A DNA stretch of 64,000 nucleotides from SAR202 cluster bacterium. Its GTDB lineage: Bacteria > Chloroflexota > Dehalococcoidia > Lucifugimonadales > Lucifugimonadaceae. Location: the NCBI GenBank assembly GCA_016872495.1, contig VGZT01000008.1, positions 1 through 64,000 of the forward strand. Direction: 5' to 3'. Below are positions 17,868 to 26,471 of the stretch, piece after piece (the stretch's first letter is position 1; each line of letters starts with the position of its first letter). Both the position numbers and the translations under genes were made by a program. The notes beneath the pieces were generated by a model, which worked only from the letters and a program-made list of their open reading frames with translations, was not told the DNA's origin and ran no database searches.

Positions 17868-18043
17868 AAAACCCTTCCTTTCCTGGCGCGTGGCAGTCCG
17901 AGGATTGTAGGCGGCCTCCACTGCGGTTGCAGGAGCCAGTTGCGGCTACCAGTCAGCTGTCCGGGCGCACTTGCTAACATGCGCCAGTTGCCCGTGCACA
18001 GCGGGCATGTGCCAACCCGAAGGTCGCATGGAAGGCCGCACCA

Positions 18044-19414
18044 ATGGCTGAGCGTATCCACTCCGATGATGCAGACACGCGCGCCGGCGAAACTGAGCCG
18101 ATGCCGGTGCGTGATCCGAAAGATCGCAGTAACGACGGCAACAAGAACGACGGGCGCGGGATGCAACAGATCCGTGTACTGATCGCGGACGACGATCCCG
18201 CCTTCCGGTTGCTCGCCCGGCGGGAACTGGGTCGCGACGCGCGATTCTCCGTTCTCCAGGATGCCGCGGACGGCGCCGAAGCGGTCAACCTGGCAGCGCG
18301 TGAAAAACCGGACATAGTCCTGATGGATATCCGGATGCCGGTCATGGATGGCGTCGAGGCGTCGCGGCGCATCCTCGAAGCCAGGCCAGAAACCGCGATC
18401 ATCATCGTGTCGTCGTTCGCGGACATCGACGCAGCAACGGTTGGCGCACGCGCCAGGATCGACAAGGCCGATTTCACCCATCGCCGTGTGCTGCAGGCGA
18501 TCGACCTGGACCGTCCGGCGAGCAAGCCAGCGACGCCTCCCGCGGAGGTGCGCAAGCCCGCACGGACGGCGCGCTTGCGGGTAGTCGTAACTGGCGGCGC
18601 CGGACGCCTCGGCCAGTACGTGATCCCGGAACTGGTGCGGCAGGGGTACCAGGTCGTCAACGCCGACCGTGTCGAATCCGCCACCGCCGAGGTGTCAACG
18701 CTGCGGATCGACGTGACTGACTTCGGTGACGTGGTGGCCGCTCTGGCCGGTGCCGACGCCGTGATCCACCTCGCCGCAATTCCGAACCCAATGCAGGACC
18801 CCGGGCATCGCGTGTTCAGTACGAACATGCAGGCCGACTGGAACGTCCTGGAGGCTGCCCACATCCACGGGATTCCAAAGCTGGTAATGGCCTCTTCGGT
18901 GAACGCGGTTGGCGCGGTGTTCTCGCACGCCCTCGTGCCGCCGGAGTACTTTCCGATCGACGAGGAGCATCCGACCCGGGCCGAGGACGCCTACAGCCAG
19001 AGCAAGTGGCTGGGCGAGGAGCTCGCCAAAGGCTTTTGCCGCAGGCGCGACGTGCAGATCGCCAGCATGCGCTTCCACGGCCTGTGGGACCACTCCCAGC
19101 AGCGCGCCCATAAGGCCAATCCGCACTCCGACCCATCAGGCAGGCAGGCGATGCACTTCTGGGGCTGGCTAGATCGCTGGGACGCCGCACGCGCCTGCCG
19201 GCTGGCGATCCAGAAGGAGTGGAATGGACACCGCGCTTTCTTCCTGAACGGCGCGGATACGACGCTGACCGTTCCGACCGAAGAAGCTATCAGGACGGTT
19301 TACCCGGGCGTCCCGATCAAGAAGCCGTTGGCCGGATTTGCTGCGGCGATCGACAACAGCCACGCCGAGCGGGTGCTCGGCTGGCGACCCGAGCGCACGT
19401 GGAGAGACGCCTGA
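18044..19414 (+). CDS. Response-regulator receiver domain fused to NAD-dependent epimerase/dehydratase (SDR)
   Basis: A 456-aa two-domain protein. Residues about 43-155 are a CheY-like receiver with all key residues: the acidic pocket at Asp49-51, phosphoacceptor Asp95 (LMDIRMPVMDG), Ser123 and Lys141. A Pro-rich linker (about 156-176) leads to an extended SDR domain with Rossmann motif TGGAGRLG (183-190), HLAAIP, SSVNAVG and the catalytic Tyr317-x3-Lys321 (YSQSK), resembling uronate dehydrogenase/UDP-sugar epimerase relatives. Both halves look functional, suggesting an enzyme switched by phosphorylation. GGAAGG precedes ATG 18044. A TTG at 18575 could be a second start for the SDR alone. No histidine kinase lies beside it. 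Confidence 0.85.
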   Translation: MAERIHSDDADTRAGETEPMPVRDPKDRSNDGNKNDGRGMQQIRVLIADDDPAFRLLARRELGRDARFSVLQDAADGAEAVNLAAREKPDIVLMDIRMPVMDGVEASRRILEARPETAIIIVSSFADIDAATVGARARIDKADFTHRRVLQAIDLDRPASKPATPPAEVRKPARTARLRVVVTGGAGRLGQYVIPELVRQGYQVVNADRVESATAEVSTLRIDVTDFGDVVAALAGADAVIHLAAIPNPMQDPGHRVFSTNMQADWNVLEAAHIHGIPKLVMASSVNAVGAVFSHALVPPEYFPIDEEHPTRAEDAYSQSKWLGEELAKGFCRRRDVQIASMRFHGLWDHSQQRAHKANPHSDPSGRQAMHFWGWLDRWDAARACRLAIQKEWNGHRAFFLNGADTTLTVPTEEAIRTVYPGVPIKKPLAGFAAAIDNSHAERVLGWRPERTWRDA

Positions 19415-19483
19415 CGCGCTAGCGCGGGGCGGCCCGGACCGCCCGGCATTAAGGGTTCTGTGACGTATGGGCCGAAAAGAAGG

Positions 19484-19813
19484 CTAGCGATCGTTCCGGG
19501 GCGGTCGTCCGCCACCCGTACCGCCGTCCCGCCCGCCGCCGCCCGTGCCGCCGTCGCGGCGCGGGGGCCTTGGCTGCGCTTCGCTGACCGTGATCTGGCG
19601 GCCATTGGCCATCGTGTTGTTGAGGCGCGAGATGGCCTGCGCGGCGCCCGCATCGTCACCCATCTCGACAAAGCCGAAGCCACGCGACCTGCCCGTCTCG
19701 CGATCCTGGATCACCTTCGCCGAGACGACCTGCCCGACCTTCTCGAATATGTTTCGAAGCTCGTCGTCGGTCACGCTGAACGCCAGATTCCCCACGAACA
19801 AGTTCTTACCCAA
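19484..19813 (-). CDS. RRM-type RNA-binding protein with Gly/Arg-rich tail
   Basis: A 109-aa protein with one RNA recognition motif: RNP2 (LFVGNL) at the start and RNP1 (RGFGFVEM) around residue 45, followed by a Gly/Arg/Pro-rich tail (about 80-109) like the glycine-rich Rbp proteins of cyanobacteria. Probably a single-stranded RNA-binding or chaperone protein, perhaps cold-responsive. I start at TTG 19813 because GGAG lies eight bases upstream and the RRM begins there; the frame is open to an ATG at 19873 with no site. Confidence 0.88.
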   Translation of the reverse strand: MGKNLFVGNLAFSVTDDELRNIFEKVGQVVSAKVIQDRETGRSRGFGFVEMGDDAGAAQAISRLNNTMANGRQITVSEAQPRPPRRDGGTGGGGRDGGTGGGRPPRNDR

Positions 19814-20078
19814 GGAAGGCACTCCAATCCGGACAGGACTGCGCGGGGAAGCCGGCTCGCCATCGCCCGACATCTTGCGCCAGGTCCGGGGCGTCGGGCC
19901 CCTGTTCCACTACGTTCCGCCCGAGGCGGATCCCGTGCCGCACCAGGCGGTCGCCAATCCACTCATGGTCGCCGGATTTGCGATGGTCAAGTCCGGTCGC
20001 TCCATACTGCGTGCCGGGCACCCGGACACGACGGCGTAGCATACCCCGGAACTCTGAGGGGTGCCACTCCCCGTCCGA

Positions 20079-20900
20079 TCAGCTACCGACGCGAACCCGG
20101 CCGTCGCATACCCCGCGCAGAGCCTCCAGTGCGGAGAGGATGGCCAGCTGGCTGGTCTTGGGATTCGCCTGGCTCGGCCGGTTGACGAACCGGGCGGTGA
20201 ACTCGCCGAACTCGCCCGACGCCACCAGCTCGTGTACGTTGCCCGGCGCGGCCGGGTCGGCCACCACGCGCGCGATCGTCCGGTCCGGACCCAGGCCGGC
20301 CAGGCTCACGGATGCAGCGACGTTGACGTTGGCCGGGAACTGGCGGACCGCGGCGCCTGCCGGACCCTCGTAGACCAGGACCGGCTTCTCGATCTTCTTC
20401 GACTCCCAGGCGGCGAACCCCGGCGCGCCGCGCAGCGCCTCGGGTCGCTTGGTCGAGGTCAGGATCACACGTTCGAGCCCGGCCCTTACGGCCCGCAGGG
20501 TGTCCAGGCAGCCGATGGCGCCCGACGGCACGGCGAGCGATACGTTGCGTTCCCGTGCCAGCCTCGCGAGCTCCGAAAACGTGTCGCCGATCAGGAGCGC
20601 GCCGGTGCTCATGATGAGCAGCGAGCGTCCCCGGTTCAGCGCCAGGCGGGCGCATTCGGTGGCGGCGGACTGCGAAGCCGCTTCGATCACCAGCCCGACG
20701 GACGCCTCGTCCAGCATCGCCTCCACGGAGGGGCAGACCTTCGACTGCGAGAAACGGGCTACCGTCCGGGCGCGGTCCTGGTCGCGATCATAGACGGCCC
20801 GCAACGCCGCACTGCCACCCTGCCCGTCGACGATCGCGCGTGCCAGCGCCTCCCCGATCGTCCCGCAGCCGACAAGCCCCACACCAATCGTATCTGTCAC
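20079..20900 (-). CDS. nadX: L-aspartate dehydrogenase
   Basis: A 273-aa NAD(P)-dependent dehydrogenase. N-terminal Rossmann motif GLVGCGTIG; catalytic-domain signatures VPSGAIGCLD, FPANVNVAAS and NPKTS match aspartate dehydrogenase, which oxidises aspartate to iminoaspartate for quinolinate and NAD synthesis. The usual partners nadA and nadC are not nearby. Some homologues act on other amino acids, so the exact substrate is likely but not certain. Confidence 0.85.
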   Translation of the reverse strand: MTDTIGVGLVGCGTIGEALARAIVDGQGGSAALRAVYDRDQDRARTVARFSQSKVCPSVEAMLDEASVGLVIEAASQSAATECARLALNRGRSLLIMSTGALLIGDTFSELARLARERNVSLAVPSGAIGCLDTLRAVRAGLERVILTSTKRPEALRGAPGFAAWESKKIEKPVLVYEGPAGAAVRQFPANVNVAASVSLAGLGPDRTIARVVADPAAPGNVHELVASGEFGEFTARFVNRPSQANPKTSQLAILSALEALRGVCDGRVRVGS

Positions 20901-20977
20901 TGAGATAAACTCCGGCAGTTGCGGTCGCGACGCACTTGATGGCTACACACTACTACGAGCCAGCGCCTGGAGCAGAT

Positions 20978-22033
20978 ATGGCCAAAAGCGGACTTGCCGG
21001 CAAGGCGCAGACGGTCCTGGGACCGATCGACGCCGCCCAGATCGGGATCGCGGTTACCCACGAGCATTTACTGATCGATTTCAGGGTCGTGTTCGTGCCT
21101 CCGACGAGCGAAGAGGGCAAGGCGTTATCGAAGCAGCCGATTTCGATGTCGAACCTGGGCTGGGTTCGCTACAACTGGGCGAGTAGCCTGGAGAATCTGC
21201 GCTACGAGGATGAAGCCCTGGCGGCCCGCGAGGCGGCCCATTATGCGCGAGCTGGCGGACGCACGGTAGTAGACGCTACGAGCATCGGGCTGAAACGCAA
21301 CCCTCGGGCGCTGGCCAACATCAGCAAGGCCGCCGGGATCAACGTGATCATGGGTTCCGGCTACTACGTCCAGGCGTCGCACCCCCAGGGCTTGCACGCT
21401 CGCACCGTGGAGGACATCGCGGCGGAGATCGAGCGCGACATAACCATCGGCGCCGACGGCACGGCCATCAAGAGCGGGATCATCGGCGAGATAGGCTGTT
21501 CGTGGCCCTGGACCAGGGACGAGAAGAAATCGATGCAGGCGGCAATCATCGCCCAGGCGAGGACAGGAGCGCCCCTGCTCATACACCCCGGGCGCAGTGA
21601 GACCGCTCCCATCGAGATCGTGAACTTCATCGTCAAGAACGGGGGCAACTTGCGGCGCACGATCATGGGCCACATCGAGCGCACGATCTTCACCGCCCCC
21701 GTGCTCGACGAGCTGGCGGCCACCGGCATTTACCTTGAATACGACCTGTTCGGGCACGACTCCTCCTACTATCCGTTTGCTCCCCAGACCTACATGCCCA
21801 ACGACGCGCAGCGACTCGAGCAGATCGACCGGCTGATCGCCAACGGGCACCTGGACCAAATATTGCTGGCGCATGACGTGTGCTCGCGACACCGCCTCAA
21901 GGAGTTCGGTGGCCACGGGCTCGACCACATTCCCGCCAGGGTGGCGCCATGGATGAAGGCCCGGGGGCTCTCCCAGGTGCAGGTTGACCGCATGCTGGTC
22001 GACAACCCTGCCAGGGTGCTGGCCTTCGTCTGA
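20978..22033 (+). CDS. Phosphotriesterase-family metal hydrolase
   Basis: A 351-aa amidohydrolase-superfamily barrel. Metal ligands are His-x-His (VTHEHLL), His in LLIHPGRS, His in MGHIERT and Asp in LAHDVCSR. At the bridging position usually occupied by a carboxylated Lys there is Glu (GEIGCS), as in E. coli PHP (YhfV). It may act as a lactonase or esterase rather than on phosphotriesters. GGAG five bases before ATG 20978 fixes the start; the frame extends to 20936. It diverges from nadX, with the shared promoter region in the 77-bp gap. Confidence 0.83.
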   Translation: MAKSGLAGKAQTVLGPIDAAQIGIAVTHEHLLIDFRVVFVPPTSEEGKALSKQPISMSNLGWVRYNWASSLENLRYEDEALAAREAAHYARAGGRTVVDATSIGLKRNPRALANISKAAGINVIMGSGYYVQASHPQGLHARTVEDIAAEIERDITIGADGTAIKSGIIGEIGCSWPWTRDEKKSMQAAIIAQARTGAPLLIHPGRSETAPIEIVNFIVKNGGNLRRTIMGHIERTIFTAPVLDELAATGIYLEYDLFGHDSSYYPFAPQTYMPNDAQRLEQIDRLIANGHLDQILLAHDVCSRHRLKEFGGHGLDHIPARVAPWMKARGLSQVQVDRMLVDNPARVLAFV

Positions 22034-22090
22034 GCCGTTCTTGACGATGACTCGAGCGGAGGCCTGGTTGTCCTCCGCACAGGCCAGCAG

Positions 22091-22191
22091 GCAGGCGCAG
22101 GTATGGATGGCACACGAAGCCGCCATGCGAGCCAGGTAGCGCTCACGCCCAGGGCGATTACCGTTGCCAGTCCCAGTAATGCGTTGTCCAC
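22091..22191 (-). pseudogene. 5' fragment of a cation:proton antiporter gene
   Basis: Reading the minus strand from GTG 22191 gives about 33 residues (GLATVIALGVSATWLAWRLR, then VPSIPA) that match the first helix and the conserved RLR-x-PSI motif of CPA2/KefB antiporters, then the homology ends. A second frame just downstream (about 22025-22099, AEDNQASARVIVKNG) looks like the tail of a GNAT acetyltransferase. Both appear to be remnants. Confidence 0.4.
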
Positions 22192-22278
22192 TGGCCACGT
22201 CGGTCTGCCAGTCCGTGAAAGCGGATCATTAGAGCCTGTATGGCAAGCTTAGTGATGGATCGAGAAAGGACCGGGGGG

Positions 22279-23157
22279 ATGCGGGTGCGGATCCGGCTGT
22301 CTTGGCTAATGATCGCGGTCATTGCGTCCGCTGCCGGGCTCGTGGCTTGCGAAGGAGGTAGCGGCCTCCAGTCGGCGAGCCTCGGGGTCTTCCCCATCGC
22401 CTCCGACCTGAAGGTGGGCGAGAACCGCCTTCCGTTCGCCATCATCGACAAGGACGGCAGGTACCTGGTGGTCCGGCCCGCCGCGATCCGCGTCAACTAC
22501 CACCCGCAGGACAGCAGCGACCCTCGCCGGGCTACCGCATCGATCTACCGCCAGTGGCCCGGTGGGCGTGGCGTCTACGTGACCGAGGCCGTGTTCGACA
22601 AGCCGGGGATCTGGTTGATGGACGTCACCATCGATGGCTACTCCGGCACCTTCTCGGCCGGGCTCGAAGTGCGCTCCCAGCCACGGACGCCGGCGGCCGG
22701 CTCGCCCGCGCCCCGCACCCCGACGAAGGTCGCCGTGGCCGGAGAGGACCTGAGCAAGATCACCAGCGCGCCCAATCCGGACCCGGCGTTCTACTCGATC
22801 TCGCTGGCCGATGCCGTGGCTGGCGGAAAGCCGGTGGTCGTGTCCTTTTCCACGCCTCTCTACTGTGCAACCGCGACCTGCGGCCCGCAGCTGGACGAGC
22901 TGGCAAAGCTGCGTCGCCAGTTCAGGGAGCGCGCCAGCTTCATCCACGTCGAGATGTATGACAACCCCCACGAAATCCAGGGAGACCTGACGAGGGCCAG
23001 GCTCGCCGACGCGGTGAAGGTCTGGGGGCTGCCCTCAGAGCCCTGGACCTTCGTGGTCGACGGTGCGGGAGTGATCGTGGCAAAGTTCGAGGCGTTCACC
23101 AGTGCCGACGAGATCGCGCCCGCGCTCGAATCCGCGCTGGCGGGTTCCGGGAGCTAG
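22279..23157 (+). CDS. Lipoprotein with thioredoxin-like fold
   Basis: A 292-aa predicted lipoprotein: basic start, hydrophobic segment and lipobox LVAC near residue 24. Residues 30-150 form an unidentified beta-rich domain; after a Pro/Thr linker, residues about 165-292 resemble the thioredoxin fold, with a Cys pair in CATATCGPQLDEL and the cis-Pro-like segment SEPWTFVVD. The CxxxxC spacing is closer to SCO/peroxiredoxin-like proteins than to thioredoxin. It may handle copper or thiol redox at the cell surface. I start at ATG 22279 behind AAGGA; upstream ATGs lack sites. Its stop codon overlaps the stop of the convergent CoA-transferase. Confidence 0.7.
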   Translation: MRVRIRLSWLMIAVIASAAGLVACEGGSGLQSASLGVFPIASDLKVGENRLPFAIIDKDGRYLVVRPAAIRVNYHPQDSSDPRRATASIYRQWPGGRGVYVTEAVFDKPGIWLMDVTIDGYSGTFSAGLEVRSQPRTPAAGSPAPRTPTKVAVAGEDLSKITSAPNPDPAFYSISLADAVAGGKPVVVSFSTPLYCATATCGPQLDELAKLRRQFRERASFIHVEMYDNPHEIQGDLTRARLADAVKVWGLPSEPWTFVVDGAGVIVAKFEAFTSADEIAPALESALAGSGS

Positions 23158-25505
23158 CCCCCCGGACGGTAGACGCCTGCTACGCCCTTGCTCTCGAGGT
23201 CTCGGATCGCATCGTCTGCGAATCCGATCTCGCGTAGGACTTCGACCGTGTGCTCGCCGCAAGCCGGGGACCCGGAGCGGCGGCGTGCCGGCGTTCTGGA
23301 AAAGCGCACCAGCACGCCAGGCTGGCGGAGATTCGTGAAACCCGGATAGGGGTCATTGGCCAGAACCTGCAGATGAGCGGCCTGCGGGTTCTGGTAAACC
23401 CCCTCGTCGTTGTTCATGGCTACTCGCTCGGCCGGCACGCCTGCCTTGTCCAGGCGTTCGAGCCACTCGCCGACCGTACGGGTTGCGAACAGGCCAGCGA
23501 GCTCTCTCTCGGCGGCCTGCTCGGCCAGGGCTTCCCCGGCCGCCCGAACACCGGTCTGACCCTCGAACGCCGACCTCTCGCCGGGCAACCGGCAAGCGAC
23601 GAAGATGAAGCCGTCGCGGCACCGGTACCAGCGATGGGCCAGGTTAGTCCCGGAGTTGTCGGCGTTGGTCACCGCCCGCGGCTCATGACCCGCGTATCGG
23701 ACGAAGGCGTCGGATTTGAGCCAGAGACCGGTCGCGAGCAGCGATGTTTCGATCAGCTGTCCCTGACCCGTGCGGTCGCGGTGCGCGACGGCAAGCAGGA
23801 CTGCGGTCGCGCCCAGCATCGCGGTGGCGATATCGCAGATCGGCGTCTTGGGGAACACCGGGGGTCGGCCCGGACCCGCCTGGGCGAGGCCGATGCCGGT
23901 CAACGACTGGAAGAGGGGATCGAACCCGGGCTGGCGGGCGTCGGGCCCCTTGCTGCCATAAGCGGTGCTCTGAAGGTAGATGACATCCGGTCGGATCCTG
24001 CGCACGGAGTCATAGTCGAGGCCCAGCCGCTCGGCGACGCCCACCCGATTGTTGTGCACCACGACATCGGAGCGTTCGATCAGCCGGACCAGCGGTTCCC
24101 GAGATGCCGGCGACTTGAGATCCAGCGCCAGCCCACGCTTGCTCGGATTCCCGCCGAGGTACAGCATCATGATCATCCGGCAACCCTCGCCGGTCGGCGG
24201 CTCCACCTTTATCACATCGGCCCCGAGGTCGGCCAGGTAGGCTGGCCCGATCGGTCCTGCGAGGTAAGACGACAGGTCGAGCACCCTCAGACCGGCCAGC
24301 GGTCCGCGGCCAGCCACGACCGCCCGTTCGCGCTGCGCCTCGAAGAACCGGGTGGCGGATTCCCAGTCGAGTTCGTCTTGGGGTGCCTCCGGCGCCGCTC
24401 TTCGCACGCCCCCCGGCGTGGCGGACAACGCGACCGGCGGCATCGCCTGCTCCAGCGGGCCGACACGCGGATCGACGATTAATGTCGAAAGCCCGTTGGC
24501 GACCACTTGCGGGTGCGAGAAAAGCTCGTGTGTCGGCGTGGCCGGGGAGACCGGCACGTCGCCATCTCGCAGGAGCTGCAGCCAGTGTGCGCGGTCTTTC
24601 GTCCGGAACTTCTCTGCCAGCAAACGCTTGGCGGCGGCGCGCACTTCCTCGGATGGCCAGTAAAGCGGTGCGCTTTCGAAGCGGGGGTCGGTAGCGAATT
24701 CGAACAGGTCGAGGGCGATGATCATTTTGTTCCAGAAGACCGGGATCAGGGTCCCAAGGTGAAGCCAGTTGCCGTCGGCGCACTCGTAAAGGCGGTAGTT
24801 CGGCAGCGCGCCCTGCGGGTCGTTGCCGGCGCTGTCCCACGTCTGGACGCCTTCCCCCCGGACCAGCATGGGCGACCGTGCGGCGATCGCACCCTGGTAG
24901 AGGGAGGTCTCGACCAGTTGCCCGCTCCCCGATCTCCTGCGCTCGTAGATCGCAGCCAGCACGCTCTGGATGGCAAGGAGGGCGGTTCCGATCCCGGCGA
25001 TTGGCAGAGGGTTGAAGGTCGGCTCGTTGTCGGGTCCCCGCTGCTCGGTGTGGATCCCGGCCACCGCCGCCACCAGCGCTTCGTAGCCAACCCGGCCGGC
25101 CAGCGGCCCGGTCGCGCCATAGGGAGTGATGGAGCACCAGATCAGTCCCGGGTTGCGCTTGCTCGCCGCCAGGTACGCAGCCTTGCCCGCCGCAGCAAGG
25201 GACTCGACGACCACGTCGGCGCGTTCGATCAAGGCCTGGCTCGCGGCCAGCAGTTCCGTTACCGGAGCCTGCATGGCCCGCTTGTTCCGGTTCCAGACCA
25301 GGTATTCGGGGCCGGTTTCTAGCCCTATGCCAGGAGATGGGACGACCTTCACGACATCTGCGCCGTAGTCGGCCAGGAACATCGTCGCGAGGGCCCCGGG
25401 GTGGTCGTTGGTCAGGTCGACTACCCTCAGCCCCTTGAGGGGTCCGACGTTATCGCGTCCCTCAGGGGGCCTTTGCTGGCGGTTGCTTTGGGGCAACGAG
25501 GGCAC
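23154..25505 (-). CDS. Tandem (double-domain) CaiB/BaiF family III CoA-transferase
   Basis: At 783 aa it is twice the family length: two complete CaiB/BaiF modules in one chain, residues about 20-390 (LKGLRVVDLTN...ADYGADVVKV) and 405-775 (LAGLRVLDLSS...ADLGADVIKVEPP). Family III transferases usually work as interlocked dimers, so the fusion may form the dimer internally. The catalytic Asp position (normally VD-x-S) is Glu in both halves (QLVETSL, QLIETSL). It would move CoA between carboxylic acids, substrate unknown. It starts with GTG 25505, overlapping the end of the TPR lipoprotein by 44 bases on the same strand. Confidence 0.85.
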   Translation of the reverse strand: MPSLPQSNRQQRPPEGRDNVGPLKGLRVVDLTNDHPGALATMFLADYGADVVKVVPSPGIGLETGPEYLVWNRNKRAMQAPVTELLAASQALIERADVVVESLAAAGKAAYLAASKRNPGLIWCSITPYGATGPLAGRVGYEALVAAVAGIHTEQRGPDNEPTFNPLPIAGIGTALLAIQSVLAAIYERRRSGSGQLVETSLYQGAIAARSPMLVRGEGVQTWDSAGNDPQGALPNYRLYECADGNWLHLGTLIPVFWNKMIIALDLFEFATDPRFESAPLYWPSEEVRAAAKRLLAEKFRTKDRAHWLQLLRDGDVPVSPATPTHELFSHPQVVANGLSTLIVDPRVGPLEQAMPPVALSATPGGVRRAAPEAPQDELDWESATRFFEAQRERAVVAGRGPLAGLRVLDLSSYLAGPIGPAYLADLGADVIKVEPPTGEGCRMIMMLYLGGNPSKRGLALDLKSPASREPLVRLIERSDVVVHNNRVGVAERLGLDYDSVRRIRPDVIYLQSTAYGSKGPDARQPGFDPLFQSLTGIGLAQAGPGRPPVFPKTPICDIATAMLGATAVLLAVAHRDRTGQGQLIETSLLATGLWLKSDAFVRYAGHEPRAVTNADNSGTNLAHRWYRCRDGFIFVACRLPGERSAFEGQTGVRAAGEALAEQAAERELAGLFATRTVGEWLERLDKAGVPAERVAMNNDEGVYQNPQAAHLQVLANDPYPGFTNLRQPGVLVRFSRTPARRRSGSPACGEHTVEVLREIGFADDAIRDLESKGVAGVYRPGG

Positions 25506-26442
25506 CTGGTTCTAGTTCTTTGATCGGGAGAGGCGGGAGGTTCGGGCCCTGCCGCTTCACCCAGTTGTCGATCTGGTCGAGGAGGATTGAAGACTGCCGC
25601 TCTACGCCCTCGTTCCTGGGCTCGATCTTCGACCGCTCACGGGCTTCCTCCACGTCGGGCCTGGCGAGCCGGGGATCGAAACCGGCATCGAGAATCGTTC
25701 GGGCACGATCAAGGTAAGCCGCCGCCAACGAGGGCGCAAGTTCGATGGCCACGCTGAGGTCTGCGAGTGCCAGGCGGTACTCTTCGATCGCGTAGCGGAA
25801 CCTTCCCCGCCACCAGTAGACGTCGCCGCGATCCGGCGCCACGCGCACTGCGTCGTCGAAGTGCTTGGTGGCGACGACGACCAGCCCGGCATCTGCGGCC
25901 AGGCGGCCCAGGACGATGTACGGACGTGGGTCGGTCGGGTCGAGTTTAATGGCCTTGTGTGAGTCGGCCTCGGCGCCCTTCGTGTCATCCAGCACGTAGC
26001 GGGCGGAGGCGCGGTTGCCGTAAGCCTTGGCCAGTTCGGGCTTCAATTCGATCGCCTTGTCGAAATCGGCGAGGGCGCCGGCGCCGTCGCCCTTGTTGAG
26101 CCTGGCCTGTCCCCTGCCGTCCCAGGCGCGCGCGAAGTTCGGTTCCAGTTCGATCACTACGGTGAACCGGCGCTCGGCGTCGACCCACTCGCCGCGACTC
26201 AACAGCGCATATGCGTGGGCATAGTGCTGGACGCTGTCGGTCACGTTCGGGACCGGGGTCGGAGTCGGCTCAGGCATGGCGGTCGCCTCCGGAACCGCGG
26301 TGGACGTCGGCTCAACGGTTGGCGATGGCGTCGCGATCGGCGCAGGACCCGAACAAGCGGCAAGCAGGATCCCGCACATGGAGAACGCGATCAGTCCCCG
26401 TGCCACCCTGCTGGCTCTTTGCGCGTCGACACCTGTAGACAT
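25462..26442 (-). CDS. TPR-repeat lipoprotein
   Basis: A 326-aa protein with signal peptide and lipobox LLAAC near residue 28, a Thr/Pro linker (about 32-65), then about five tetratricopeptide repeats (70-290; for example WDGRGQARLNKGDGAGALAD). TPRs form a superhelix for protein binding, so this is probably a surface-attached scaffold. I start at ATG 26442, which puts the signal peptide first and has AAGGA upstream. The tail overlaps the CoA-transferase start by 44 bases, which may mean translational coupling or that the transferase starts later. Confidence 0.8.
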   Translation of the reverse strand: MSTGVDAQRASRVARGLIAFSMCGILLAACSGPAPIATPSPTVEPTSTAVPEATAMPEPTPTPVPNVTDSVQHYAHAYALLSRGEWVDAERRFTVVIELEPNFARAWDGRGQARLNKGDGAGALADFDKAIELKPELAKAYGNRASARYVLDDTKGAEADSHKAIKLDPTDPRPYIVLGRLAADAGLVVVATKHFDDAVRVAPDRGDVYWWRGRFRYAIEEYRLALADLSVAIELAPSLAAAYLDRARTILDAGFDPRLARPDVEEARERSKIEPRNEGVERQSSILLDQIDNWVKRQGPNLPPLPIKELEPGALVAPKQPPAKAP

Positions 26443-26471
26443 GCAGATATTGTCCTTCGGCTCCCAGACGA

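Noticed and set aside
23920-23945. tRNA-like GGATCGAACCCGGG stretch
   Set aside because: Lies inside the CoA-transferase coding frame and has no matching acceptor or anticodon arms.
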